64,000 nucleotides of DNA from Carnobacterium funditum DSM 5970 (lineage in GTDB: Bacteria; Bacillota; Bacilli; Lactobacillales; Carnobacteriaceae). Shown here in pieces: positions 52,625-61,255 of the stretch (positions within the stretch are counted from its first letter, which is position 1; every line of letters starts with the position of its first letter). The translations under genes were made by a program, and so were the position numbers. The stretch lies in NCBI RefSeq assembly GCF_000744185.1, contig NZ_JQLL01000001.1:2075001-2139000 (forward strand), in the 5' to 3' direction. A model generated the notes under the pieces. The model made no database searches, was not told where the DNA came from, and worked only from the letters and a program-made list of their open reading frames with translations.

Positions 52625-53158
52625 TTAAATGTGTTTAACAAGTTTTTTTAGAGGATCGGTACCGAAATGATTTTCTAAATAGAGTAGAATTTCAGCACTC
52701 GCGTTGCTATCATCCAAAGCATGATGGTGATTTTCTAATTTAATGCCTAAATGAGCAGAGACAGTGTTTAATTTATGATTAGGAAGTTCAGTAAGGAGTT
52801 TACGACTGGATTGAACAGTGCAAAGTGTCTGGAAATGGGGTTGTTCAATCTGGTAATAATCAAGAGTTCCTTGTAAAACACCTCGATCGAATGGGAGGTT
52901 ATGAGCAACAATTAACTTGTTTTCTTTAAAACAAGGTTTAATGTCTTCCCAAACACGAGCAAAGCTAGGTGCATGACGAACGTCTTCTGGATGGATGCCA
53001 TGCACTTGGATGTTTCGCCAAAAGAACTCTGTTTCTGGTTTAATTAATGTATAGTAATGATCAACAATACGACTATTTTTAACAATAGTTAACGCAACAG
53101 AGCAAGCGCTGTGACGTTGGTGGTTTGCTGTTTCAAAATCTAATGCAACAAAATTCAT
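52625..53158 (-). CDS. DnaQ-like 3'-5' exonuclease
   Basis: 177-residue DEDDh exonuclease: Exo I FVALDFETAN (Asp and Glu), Exo II VAHNLPFDRGVL (Asp), Exo III HHALDDSNASAEILLY (His and Asp). The length and lack of extra domains match stand-alone DnaQ-type proteins of Firmicutes. GAGGAGG precedes the ATG. It could be a proofreading-like exonuclease or a repair nuclease; a polymerase domain is absent. No terminator is obvious. Confidence 0.9.
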   Translation of the reverse strand: MNFVALDFETANHQRHSACSVALTIVKNSRIVDHYYTLIKPETEFFWRNIQVHGIHPEDVRHAPSFARVWEDIKPCFKENKLIVAHNLPFDRGVLQGTLDYYQIEQPHFQTLCTVQSSRKLLTELPNHKLNTVSAHLGIKLENHHHALDDSNASAEILLYLENHFGTDPLKKLVKHI

Positions 53159-53245
53159 TATTTACCTCCTCAAACGGATAGTCATTTAATAGTATAATCG
53201 TTTTTAGTTAAAAAGGCTAATTTCCGGTGCAACACGATAAAGATA

Positions 53246-53316
53246 AAAAAGAAGTCCTTGTTAGTTGGAAAAGAAGTTAGACACTTTTTCCCAACTGCAA
53301 CAAGGCTTCTTTTTTT
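53246..53316 (-). terminator. Terminator after the P-type ATPase gene
   Basis: A long stem pairing AAGAAGTCCTTGTT with AACAAGGCTTCTT, and GTTGGAAAA with TTTTCCCAAC, extending to T-runs on either side. It is adjacent to the ATPase stop. Confidence 0.82.
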
Positions 53317-53317
53317 A

Positions 53318-55951
53318 TTAAGCTCTTTTACGAATAACTAGTTTAGTCAATTCCATTAAAATGACTGCTCCAACAGCTAATCCAGCTGAAATTCCCCATT
53401 GAACCCAACCAAAATCAGTAGGGATAGCGAAAAATCCGCGAATACCAGGAATAACAGTTAAGCCATATAAAGTAAAACAAAAAATAACAGCAAGGATAAC
53501 GTATATATTAGAAAAGAATCCTGCTCCAATAGAAGTTTGTGAATTAGAACGAGCAGGGAACGTTTGCAAGGTACGTGCTAATATTAAAGTCGTAAAGGCC
53601 ATTGCGACACTCATTTCATTCGAGTATCCTAACCCGATGTATTGAGAGATAATAACAGCAATACCGATAAGTGTTCCCCGATAAAGAACAGAAATAAGTG
53701 TTTGTCCGGCAAAAATACCTTCGTTCGGATCTCTTGGTTTACGCAACATAACGTCCGGTTCACCTTTTTCCATACCTAATGCAATCGCTGGAACAGAGTC
53801 GTTGACTAGATTAATGAATAAGAGTTGTAAAGCAGTGAATGGATTGACCCAGTTCATTATTAACGCGACGATAATAGCAATAATGGCTCCTAGATTGCCA
53901 GCGAATAGATAAGCAATAGCCTTTTTGATGTTGTCATAGACGTTACGTCCTACTTCAACAGCACTAATGATAGAAACGAAATTGTCATCGGTTAAAACCA
54001 TAGCAGCAGCATCTTTAGCTACATCTGTTCCACTACCCATGGCAATACCGATATCCGCTTGTTTTAGAGCAGGTGCATCGTTGACACCATCACCAGTCAT
54101 AGCGGAAACTTTGTCTTTATTTTGCCATGCACGTACAATTCTGATTTTGTTTTCAGGTGAAACACGAGCATAGACAGAAATTTGTTCCAATTGAGCGTTT
54201 AATTCATCTTCTGTTAACGCGTCTAGTTCTTGACCGGTTAAAGCAATATCGCCTTCTTTTGAAATTCCAATATCACGTGCGATTGCTTGTGCAGTCGTTT
54301 TGTGGTCACCTGTAATCATAACGGTCTTAATGCCGGCTTTTTTGGCTTCATCAACAGCTCCGTAGACAGCCTCACGAGGAGGGTCAATCATAGCCATAAT
54401 ACCAACTAGAATTAAATCATTTTCATCTTCAAATTGGATAGTATGGTTAATAGCAATCGGTTTATAAGCAAATGCTAGCACGCGCAATGCACGATCTGAA
54501 AAGGCTTCGTTTTTGTCTTCTATTATTTTTAACCGTTCTTCAGTTAATGGAAGAACTTCTCCATTTATTAAAACTTTCGTACTGCGTTCAAAAATAACGT
54601 CTGGTCCACCTTTAGTCAGCATGACTGCTTCATTGTCAATCGTATGAACAGTGGACATCAATTTTCGATCAGAATCAAAAGGTAATTCAGCAACACGTGG
54701 ATAGTGCGTTCGTAAATCTTCATATGGTTGATTTACTTTGTTGCTAAAAGATACCATAGCGACTTCAGTGGGGTCGCCTAATTCTTGTCCGGTTTCATTG
54801 ATAGTAGAGTCATTGGCCAACACAGCAACTTGCATAAGGCGTTTTTCGTCAAATGTCCATGTCTCCGGTTTGTCGTTAAAGGGAGAAGACTGACCATTTA
54901 ATAAAAAGTAATCAACAATAGTCATTTTATTTTGCGTCAATGTTCCCGTTTTATCTGTACAGATAACGCTTGTTGCACCTAATGTTTCTACAGCAGGCAA
55001 TTTACGGATGATGGCGTGACGCTTAGCCATTTTATTCGTGCCCATTGAAAGAACGATTGTAACAATAGATTGTAACGCTTCAGGAATAGCAGCAACAGCT
55101 ACAGCCACGGCAAACATAAAGGCATTTAGTAAGTCAACGCTAATATTAGCGGTACCACCAAAGTAAATACGGGCGGCTTCAATAACGAAAATGAGAATAG
55201 AGAGGATCAAAATACCAATTCCAAGTTGTTTGCTAAATTGATCTAGTTTTTTCTGTAGAGGTGTCTGTTTTGTCATTGCATTTTCAAGCAAATTCGCAAC
55301 TTGCCCAATTTCAGTTTGGTTTCCTGTGGCAGTGATAACGAATACACCACGTCCATAGACGACTAATGTTCCACTATGAACCATGTTAGCGCGATCTCCA
55401 ATAGGGACAGTGTTTGAAAGTGTAGTGATATCTTTGTCGGCCGGAACAGATTCACCAGTCAGCATGCCTTCGTCAATTTTCAATGATCCAGCTTCAATTA
55501 AGCGACCGTCAGCAGGGACATAGTCTCCAGCATCCAAAACGACTATATCACCAGGGACTAATTCATTTGCGGGTATAGTTATTTTTTCACCATTCCGAAT
55601 GAGTTTAGCTATCGGAGCTGACATATTTTTTAAAGCATCCAAGGATCCCTCAGCTTTTTTTGTTTGAACCACACTAACAATTGAATTAATCATTAAAACA
55701 GCAAAAATAATGAGAGATTCAACTACAGAGCCCATTAAAATTTGAACAACGGCTACGATTAATAAGACAACAACCATGGCATCTTTAAATGTTTCTAGAA
55801 AAAGCTTTAAGACCGAGTCCTTTTTTACCGATTTCAGTTCATTGGTACCATGTTTTTCAAGGCGGGTTTTAACTTCCGTATCTGTTAACCCATTTGTTGT
55901 AGTATTTAATTCTGATAAAACGATCTTTTGCTCTTTTTGATAATATTCCAT
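53318..55951 (-). CDS. Cation-transporting P-type ATPase (PII, Ca2+/Mn2+ type)
   Basis: Membrane pump exporting a divalent cation. The 877 residues show the actuator loop TGESVPADK, the phosphorylation motif ICTDKTGTLTQNKM, TKGGPDVIFER, MITGDHKTTA and the hinge TGDGVNDAPAL, with ten membrane helices. Helix 4 reads AVAAIPEALQSIV and helix 6 FINLVNDSVPAIALG, the SERCA-like ligand pattern seen in Listeria LMCA1 and pneumococcal MgtA/PacL. I chose ATG 55951 over GTG 55960 because GGAG directly abuts the latter. A manganese riboswitch precedes it, so Mn2+ export (with Ca2+) is the likely role. Confidence 0.92.
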   Translation of the reverse strand: MEYYQKEQKIVLSELNTTTNGLTDTEVKTRLEKHGTNELKSVKKDSVLKLFLETFKDAMVVVLLIVAVVQILMGSVVESLIIFAVLMINSIVSVVQTKKAEGSLDALKNMSAPIAKLIRNGEKITIPANELVPGDIVVLDAGDYVPADGRLIEAGSLKIDEGMLTGESVPADKDITTLSNTVPIGDRANMVHSGTLVVYGRGVFVITATGNQTEIGQVANLLENAMTKQTPLQKKLDQFSKQLGIGILILSILIFVIEAARIYFGGTANISVDLLNAFMFAVAVAVAAIPEALQSIVTIVLSMGTNKMAKRHAIIRKLPAVETLGATSVICTDKTGTLTQNKMTIVDYFLLNGQSSPFNDKPETWTFDEKRLMQVAVLANDSTINETGQELGDPTEVAMVSFSNKVNQPYEDLRTHYPRVAELPFDSDRKLMSTVHTIDNEAVMLTKGGPDVIFERSTKVLINGEVLPLTEERLKIIEDKNEAFSDRALRVLAFAYKPIAINHTIQFEDENDLILVGIMAMIDPPREAVYGAVDEAKKAGIKTVMITGDHKTTAQAIARDIGISKEGDIALTGQELDALTEDELNAQLEQISVYARVSPENKIRIVRAWQNKDKVSAMTGDGVNDAPALKQADIGIAMGSGTDVAKDAAAMVLTDDNFVSIISAVEVGRNVYDNIKKAIAYLFAGNLGAIIAIIVALIMNWVNPFTALQLLFINLVNDSVPAIALGMEKGEPDVMLRKPRDPNEGIFAGQTLISVLYRGTLIGIAVIISQYIGLGYSNEMSVAMAFTTLILARTLQTFPARSNSQTSIGAGFFSNIYVILAVIFCFTLYGLTVIPGIRGFFAIPTDFGWVQWGISAGLAVGAVILMELTKLVIRKRA

Positions 55952-56097
55952 AAATGACACTCCTTAATAAGTATGATGTGAATCATTTGCTATTGCGACT
56001 AGATATTGGCTTATCGGTTTAATACTAGAAAAAACCCAATAGATTGTATACATTAACCGATACGAGAATACCCCCTTAAATTTTTTAAGAAAAATGA

Positions 56098-56154
56098 TAA
56101 AAAAAGAGACTTATGCAGAATTATTTCTTTACAGAAACAATGTGCATAAGTCTC
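56098..56154 (-). terminator. Riboswitch-controlled intrinsic terminator
   Basis: On the minus strand GAGACTTATGCA and TGCATAAGTCTC pair perfectly and are followed by T7. The first arm uses the 3' strand of aptamer stem P1 (CTTATG), so folding of the aptamer competes with the terminator: ligand binding would allow readthrough. Confidence 0.85.
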
Positions 56155-56240
56155 ACCGTTTAAGACAACACCAGTAAATTTTGCGAATTTACTTGTTGGT
56201 GATGTTGCCACAGCAAATGCTGCCAGTTACTCCCTTATGT
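56145..56240 (-). ncRNA. yybP-ykoY family (manganese) riboswitch aptamer
   Basis: The minus strand carries the class hallmarks in order: P1 ACATAAG, the conserved GGGAGTAACTGG, loops with CATCACC, then GGTGAGA directly before the closing P1 strand CTTATG. Two paired helices stack side by side in the known structure to form the Mn2+ pocket. It lies 184-289 bases before the ATPase start. An expression platform terminator (56098-56154) overlaps its 3' end, giving an ON switch with Mn2+. Identification is by memory of the consensus, not by covariance search. Confidence 0.85.
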
Positions 56241-56275
56241 ATAAAAATAGGTAGCTTACCTTTTTCTTCTTACAC

Positions 56276-56304
56276 AGTATATAATTTATTTTTTTATATT
56301 GCAA
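56276..56304 (-). promoter_or_regulatory. Promoter of the riboswitch-ATPase transcript
   Basis: On the minus strand TTGCAA (56299-56304), 17 bases, TATACT (56276-56281). The transcript would start near 56269, about 30 bases before the aptamer. Confidence 0.7.
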
Positions 56305-56363
56305 TTAAAACCACTATTTTTTAGCTTTTTTATAAAATGATTAAATAAGAAGCAATCAATTTC

Positions 56364-56392
56364 TTGTATTCGCTTCCGTTAAAATGTATACT
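56364..56392 (+). promoter_or_regulatory. Promoter of the beta-glucosidase gene, with cre-like overlap
   Basis: TTGTAT (56364-56369), 17 bases, TATACT (56387-56392). The spacer overlaps TGTATTCGCTTCCG, which matches 11 of 14 cre positions, too weak to be sure of CcpA control. Confidence 0.5.
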
Positions 56393-56455
56393 TGTTTTAA
56401 AGTTAATGTATAGACAAATTAACAAATGGAGTAAATTGAAAAGGAGAGAATAAAT

Positions 56456-57844
56456 ATGAATTATCCATTCCCAGAAAATTTTTGGTGGGGTTCAGCAGCT
56501 AGCGGTCCGCAAACGGAAGGTATTTACCAAGGTGACAATAAAGGACAAAACATCTGGGACCATTGGTATGAAACAGAACCTGAAAAGTTTTTTAATCAAG
56601 TAGGACCAGAAAAAACATCTCGTTTCTACAAAAAGTATCAAGAAGATATTCAGTTAATGAAACAAACTGGACATAATAGCTTTAGAACCTCTATTCAATG
56701 GAGTCGATTGTTTCCAGATGAAACGGGAAAACTAAATCAAGTGGGAGTCGATTTTTATAATGCAGTAATTGATGAGTTGCTTGCGAATGATATCGAACCG
56801 TTTATAAACTTGTATCATTTTGATATGCCAATGTGGCTGCAAGAGAAAGGCGGTTGGTTAAATCGTGAGACAGTAGAGGCGTATACTCTATTCGCCAAGA
56901 CTTGTTTCGAGTTGTTTGGCGATCGCGTAAAAAAATGGTTTACTCACAATGAACCCATTGTACCCGTTGAAGGAGGTTATCTCTATCAATTCCATTACCC
57001 AAATGAAGTGAATATGAAACACGCTGTTCAAGTAGCTTATCACGAAGTTCTTGCAAGTGCGAAAGCCATAAAAAAATATCGTGAAATGAAACTTGATGGT
57101 GAGATTGGTATTATTTTAAATCTTACACCGAGCTATCCGCGTGATGAAAATAATCCTGAAGATGTCAAAGCTGCTTCAATTGCAGATGCATTTTTTAATC
57201 GCTCTTTTCTTGATTCAGCTGTAAAAGGAGAATTTCCAAAAGACTTAGTAGATTTATTGCGTGACATTAATCATCTACCTGAAACTGAGTCAGGAGATTT
57301 AACGATTATTAAAAAAAATACCGTAGATTTATTAGGTGTGAATTACTATCAACCAAGAAGAATCAAAGCAAAAGAGTCTTCTAGTAAATTGGCAGAGGAT
57401 CCAATGCCGGATGATTATTTCGATAATTATATTATGCCAGGACGTAAAATGAATCCTTATCGAGGATGGGAAATTTACGAAAAAGGAATTTATGATCTAT
57501 TAACGAATTTACGAGAAAATTATGGGAACATTCGTTGTTTCATTTCTGAAAACGGAATGGGCGTTGAAAATGAAGAACGTTACATCAATGAAGAGGGTTT
57601 AATAGAAGATGATTACCGCATTGAATTTATCAAAAATCATTTAGTCTTTGTTCATCAAGCTATTCAAGAGGGAAGTAATGTACAAGGGTACCACATGTGG
57701 ACTTGTATGGATAATTGGTCATGGATGAATGCCTATAAGAATCGCTATGGTTTCATTGCTGTTGATTTAGCTCAAGAAGGAAAAAGAACGATTAAAAAAA
57801 GTGGTCATTGGTTTAAAGAAATGACAAGTCAAAATGGATTTTAA
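56456..57844 (+). CDS. Glycoside hydrolase family 1 (6-phospho-)beta-glucosidase
   Basis: Cleaves beta-glucosides, probably phosphorylated ones delivered by PTS. The 462-residue GH1 barrel has the acid/base Glu in FTHNEPIVPVEGG (about residue 168) and the nucleophile Glu in CFISENGMG (about 365), N-terminal FPENFWWGSAASGPQTEG, and GYHMWTCMDNWSWMNAYKNR(Y) near the C-terminus. AGGAGAG precedes the ATG. The downstream cellobiose-type EIIC gene supports a cellobiose or aryl-beta-glucoside role. Whether the substrate is phosphorylated depends on C-terminal subsite residues; the Lys/Tyr pattern NAYKNRYGF fits the 6-phospho type. Confidence 0.9.
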   Translation: MNYPFPENFWWGSAASGPQTEGIYQGDNKGQNIWDHWYETEPEKFFNQVGPEKTSRFYKKYQEDIQLMKQTGHNSFRTSIQWSRLFPDETGKLNQVGVDFYNAVIDELLANDIEPFINLYHFDMPMWLQEKGGWLNRETVEAYTLFAKTCFELFGDRVKKWFTHNEPIVPVEGGYLYQFHYPNEVNMKHAVQVAYHEVLASAKAIKKYREMKLDGEIGIILNLTPSYPRDENNPEDVKAASIADAFFNRSFLDSAVKGEFPKDLVDLLRDINHLPETESGDLTIIKKNTVDLLGVNYYQPRRIKAKESSSKLAEDPMPDDYFDNYIMPGRKMNPYRGWEIYEKGIYDLLTNLRENYGNIRCFISENGMGVENEERYINEEGLIEDDYRIEFIKNHLVFVHQAIQEGSNVQGYHMWTCMDNWSWMNAYKNRYGFIAVDLAQEGKRTIKKSGHWFKEMTSQNGF

Positions 57845-57861
57845 GTTCAATAACTAAAATA

Positions 57862-57915
57862 GACAACAAAATCCCGGTTGCGTTTATGCTCAATCGGAAT
57901 TTTGTTGTTTATTCA
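57862..57915 (+). terminator. Terminator after the beta-glucosidase gene
   Basis: ACAACAAAATCCCGGTTG pairs with CAATCGGAATTTTGTTGT (one mismatch/bulge), then TTTATT. Confidence 0.75.
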
Positions 57916-58052
57916 TTGTTTAGAATGAATAAACATCTAATAGGCAGCTAACAGAATATAAAAAGTAAGTGTATCTATCTTAATTTATATAAAAGATAAG
58001 TTATTATAATTAAAAGGCTAGACATTTAAAAAGATAAATGGTATTCTTTAAT

Positions 58053-58066
58053 TGTAATCGATTTCA
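58053..58066 (+). promoter_or_regulatory. cre box upstream of the EIIC gene
   Basis: TGTAATCGATTTCA matches the CcpA consensus TGWAANCGNTNWCA at all 14 positions, 71 bases before the EIIC start. Carbon catabolite repression of the PTS gene is therefore likely. Nearby AAGACTAG (58085-58092) repeats a half of the GntR palindrome at 59525. Confidence 0.75.
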
Positions 58067-58136
58067 AGATAAGAACAGCTGATTAAGACTAGGCCGGTTA
58101 TCAGTCAGCAAAAAACACAGAAAAGAGGAAATATCA

Positions 58137-59429
58137 ATGAATGGATTTATTGATAAATTAGGCGAAAAATTAATGCCGATTGCTGGAAAACTGGGTGAAA
58201 ATCGTTACCTTAAAGTTTTACGTGATGCATTTATGCTTGCTTTTCCAATCACTATGTTTGGATCAATTGTAGTTGTATTAAATAACTTGCCATTTTTCAG
58301 TGATGCAACAAAAGGTACTTTAGGAAACTTGTTTGGAAATGGACAAAACGCAACGATGTCGATTATGACCATTTTTGTCACGTTTGGTATCGGATATTAC
58401 TTAAGTAAATCGTACGATGTTGAAGGTATTTTTGGTGGAGCAGTTTCATTAGCTTCTTACTTGATTTTGACACCGTTCTCAATGTTAAGTGAGTCAGGAG
58501 AAACAGTAACTGGTGTGTTAGCGCTAGATCGTCTAGGTGCAAAGGGGATGTTTATCGGTATGATTGCAGCATTTGTTGCAGCAGAAATTTATACACGAAT
58601 TATAAAAAAAGGCATCGTCATTAAAATGCCCGATGGTGTTCCGCCGGCAGTTGCAAATTCATTTGTAGCCTTATTACCTGCTATTATTACATTAACAACT
58701 TTTTTATTAATTAATGCAGTAGTTATTGGATTCTTTAATACAAACCTACATGATGTTGTTTACACGGCTATTCAACAACCACTTACAGCTCTTGGTAGTG
58801 GATTACCGGCTACATTGATTGCAGTATTCTTAGTTCAATTCCTATGGTTCTTTGGATTACATGGTCAAATTATTGTTAACTCAGTAATGGATCCTATCTG
58901 GAACACGTTAGCTTTAGAAAACCTTGATGCTTATAAAGCAGGTGAAGCTTTACCACATATTGTAACGAAACCATTTATAGAAATTTATACGGTTGGTATG
59001 GGCGGATCAGGAAGTACGTTGATTGTTGTTTTATTATTAGCTTTTGTTATGAAAAGCAGACAAAATAAAGATATCGGTCGCTTAGCTTTAGGACCTGCAC
59101 TCTTTAACGTAAATGAACCATTGATTTTCGGTATGCCTTTAGTATTAAACGCTTCAATTTTTATTCCTTGGATTCTTGCTCCATTAGTAACAACAGCATT
59201 CAACTATACTGTAATGGCTGCAGGAATATTCCCAATCCCAACTGGAATAATAGTACCATGGACAATACCTGTTGTTATTAATGGTATTATGGCTACAAGC
59301 TCATTTATGGGTGGATTGCTTCAAATTATAGATATGGCCCTTATCGGAGTAATTTGGTTCCCATTCTTGAAATTAGTTGATCGCGCTAATTTAAATCAAA
59401 TAAAAATGAGTGAGCCTGAACGAGCTTAA
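58137..59429 (+). CDS. celB: PTS lactose/cellobiose-family EIIC component
   Basis: Membrane channel of a PTS for cellobiose-type beta-glucosides. 430 residues with the Lac-family EIIC pattern: LMPIAGKLGENRYLKVLRDA at the N-terminus, GEVAL-like conserved loops replaced here by VNEPLIFGMPLVLN, and GMGGSGSTLIVV. About ten hydrophobic segments. No EIIA or EIIB gene is adjacent, so those come from elsewhere. AAGAGGAA precedes the ATG. It lies between a beta-glucosidase and a GntR regulator, with its own terminator on each side. Confidence 0.9.
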   Translation: MNGFIDKLGEKLMPIAGKLGENRYLKVLRDAFMLAFPITMFGSIVVVLNNLPFFSDATKGTLGNLFGNGQNATMSIMTIFVTFGIGYYLSKSYDVEGIFGGAVSLASYLILTPFSMLSESGETVTGVLALDRLGAKGMFIGMIAAFVAAEIYTRIIKKGIVIKMPDGVPPAVANSFVALLPAIITLTTFLLINAVVIGFFNTNLHDVVYTAIQQPLTALGSGLPATLIAVFLVQFLWFFGLHGQIIVNSVMDPIWNTLALENLDAYKAGEALPHIVTKPFIEIYTVGMGGSGSTLIVVLLLAFVMKSRQNKDIGRLALGPALFNVNEPLIFGMPLVLNASIFIPWILAPLVTTAFNYTVMAAGIFPIPTGIIVPWTIPVVINGIMATSSFMGGLLQIIDMALIGVIWFPFLKLVDRANLNQIKMSEPERA

Positions 59430-59433
59430 GCTA

Positions 59434-59470
59434 AAAAAACGACTAATCATTTGTGATTGGTCGTTTTTTT
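59434..59470 (+). terminator. Terminator after the EIIC gene
   Basis: ACGACTAATCA, TTTG, TGATTGGTCGT, with A-run before and T6 after. Confidence 0.9.
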
Positions 59471-59524
59471 GTGTGAAAGTGAAAATGAATTAAAAGAAAA
59501 CGCTAAAATAATAATAAAGCATCG

Positions 59525-59546
59525 TTAAAAAGACTAGTCTTTTTAA
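59525..59546. promoter_or_regulatory. 22-bp perfect palindrome; candidate GntR operator
   Basis: A perfect, loopless palindrome centred on AAGACTAGTCTT, flanked symmetrically by AAA/TTT and TTA/TAA. It lies 44 bases before the GntR gene. Half-site AAGACTAG recurs upstream of celB (58085-58092). Autoregulation by the adjacent GntR/UTRA protein is an inference. Confidence 0.6.
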
Positions 59547-59589
59547 GACATCTGAGGTATGATATTCATGATGTATAGGAGGTGCGCAA

Positions 59590-60306
59590 ATGGTAAAATA
59601 CGAAACCATTGCTAATGAAATAAGAAAAAGAATAGTAAAAGGGACGTACCCAATTGAGTCGCTTATTCCTGATCAAATAAGCTTAGCAAAAGAATTTGAA
59701 GTTAGCCGGATGACGATGAAAAAAGCTTTAGATATCCTTGCAATGGAGGGTTTGATTTATCGACAGCGTGGTTCCGGGACGTATGTAATGAAAACGGCAC
59801 TATTGAATCAAAAAGATTCAGCTGTGAATGAATACGAAGGTTTAACTAAACAATTGAATGGACAAAAAGTTACTAGTAAAGTTATTGAATTTAATGTGGA
59901 ATTTCCATCAGAGGAGATTATGAAACATTTAATGATAAAAAAAAATCAGCCGGTTTATAATTTGATTAGATTGCGTATTGTTAATGGCAACCCTTATGTA
60001 TTAGAGCATACGTATATGCCAATTGATTTAGCAGTAGGGTTAACGGAAGAGATTTTAGAACAGTCTATTTATCGGTATATTCATGAAGAATTGGACTTGC
60101 ATTTTGGTGGAGCTTTTAGAAAGATTCATGCAGATAAGTCATCTAAATATGATCAAGAATACCTTGATTGTAAAGTAAATGATCCAGTATTAGAAGTAGA
60201 GCAAGTGGTTTATTTAAAGGATGGACGCCCATTCGAATATTCTCGGAGTCGTCATCGTTATGATACGCGTAGCTACACGATTTCAGACATTAATAAAAGC
60301 AATTAA
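59590..60306 (+). CDS. GntR-family regulator, UTRA subgroup
   Basis: Regulator of 238 residues: GntR winged helix (about 1-70, PDQISLAKEFEVSRMTMKKA and the wing LIYRQRGSGTYVM), then a UTRA ligand-binding domain (about 85-235). The UTRA group senses sugar phosphates or sugars, which fits a neighbour of beta-glucosidase and cellobiose-type EIIC genes. AGGAGGTGCG precedes the ATG. A perfect palindrome lies ahead of it, so it probably represses itself and the bgl/cel genes. Confidence 0.9.
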   Translation: MVKYETIANEIRKRIVKGTYPIESLIPDQISLAKEFEVSRMTMKKALDILAMEGLIYRQRGSGTYVMKTALLNQKDSAVNEYEGLTKQLNGQKVTSKVIEFNVEFPSEEIMKHLMIKKNQPVYNLIRLRIVNGNPYVLEHTYMPIDLAVGLTEEILEQSIYRYIHEELDLHFGGAFRKIHADKSSKYDQEYLDCKVNDPVLEVEQVVYLKDGRPFEYSRSRHRYDTRSYTISDINKSN

Positions 60307-60312
60307 TCAAAA

Positions 60313-60353
60313 AAAGCATCCTAACCTATGTTCAGTAGGATTAAGATGCTTTA
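60313..60353. terminator. Bidirectional terminator between the GntR gene and exoA
   Basis: AAAGCATC / GATGCTTT outer stem with CCTA/TAGG inside; A5 on the left supports termination on the minus strand. Confidence 0.75.
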
Positions 60354-60358
60354 CCTAT

Positions 60359-61111
60359 TTATTTTAAAATTAATTCGACTGGACAATGATCAGAACCCAT
60401 AATTTCTGAGTGAATTTTTACATTTTCCAATTGATTTTCAAGCCGCTTCGAAATACAAAAATAATCTATTCTCCAACCAGCATTATTTTTACGTGCATGG
60501 AAACGATAATTCCACCAAGAATAAGCGCCTTCTTCTGTAGGATAAAAATAACGAAAAGTATCTAGAAAGCCTTTATCAAGTAAAGAGGTAAAGTTAGCTC
60601 GTTCTTCATCAGTAAATCCTGCACTCTTATGGTTTTTTTTCCAGTTTTTTAAATCACTATTTTTGTGGGCAACATTTAAATCCCCGCAAAAAATAACGGG
60701 CTTTTCACGGTCTAGTTTAGCTAGATAATCAGTGAAATCACGATCCCATGTCATTCGATAGTCTAAACCGGCTAGATTGCTTTGCGAATTGGGAGTATAG
60801 CAAGTAACGACATAATATTCAGGATAGCTAAGTGTGATTACTCGTCCTTGTTTATCATGTTCTTCCTTGTTGATGCCATAAGAGACACTTAGTGGTTCGT
60901 ATTTAGTGAAAATAGCCGTTCCAGAATAGCCCTTTTTTTCTGCATAGTTCCAGTAATCATAATAACCAGGCAATATTAAGTCAATTTGACCTTCTTGCAA
61001 TTTAGTTTCTTGCAAACAAAAAAAGTCTGCATCGAGTTCTTCGAAGATATCAATAAATCCTTTTTTTACAATAGCACGTAGACCATTTACATTCCATGAA
61101 ATAAATTTCAT
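60359..61111 (-). CDS. exoA: Exodeoxyribonuclease III
   Basis: AP endonuclease and 3'-5' exonuclease acting in base excision repair. The 250-residue endonuclease/exonuclease/phosphatase fold has N-terminal MKFISWNVNGLRAI, FFCLQETKLQ (Glu), TCYTPNSQ, FCGDLNVAH (Asp, Asn), RIDYFCIS and the final GSDHCPVEL (Asp-His). ATG 61111 lies behind GAAAGGAGCTC; an upstream frame to 61177 has no support. Confidence 0.95.
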   Translation of the reverse strand: MKFISWNVNGLRAIVKKGFIDIFEELDADFFCLQETKLQEGQIDLILPGYYDYWNYAEKKGYSGTAIFTKYEPLSVSYGINKEEHDKQGRVITLSYPEYYVVTCYTPNSQSNLAGLDYRMTWDRDFTDYLAKLDREKPVIFCGDLNVAHKNSDLKNWKKNHKSAGFTDEERANFTSLLDKGFLDTFRYFYPTEEGAYSWWNYRFHARKNNAGWRIDYFCISKRLENQLENVKIHSEIMGSDHCPVELILK

Positions 61112-61255
61112 TAGTAGTGAGCTCCTTTCAAATAAACTTTCATTTTTATTGTACATGATGGAACAAAAATAGTACATTTAGGTGGAGCACTTATTTATAA
61201 ATCAGTCAATATTCTTAATAAACATTCAAATAGTGAAAAGAAATGAGGCGTAATA

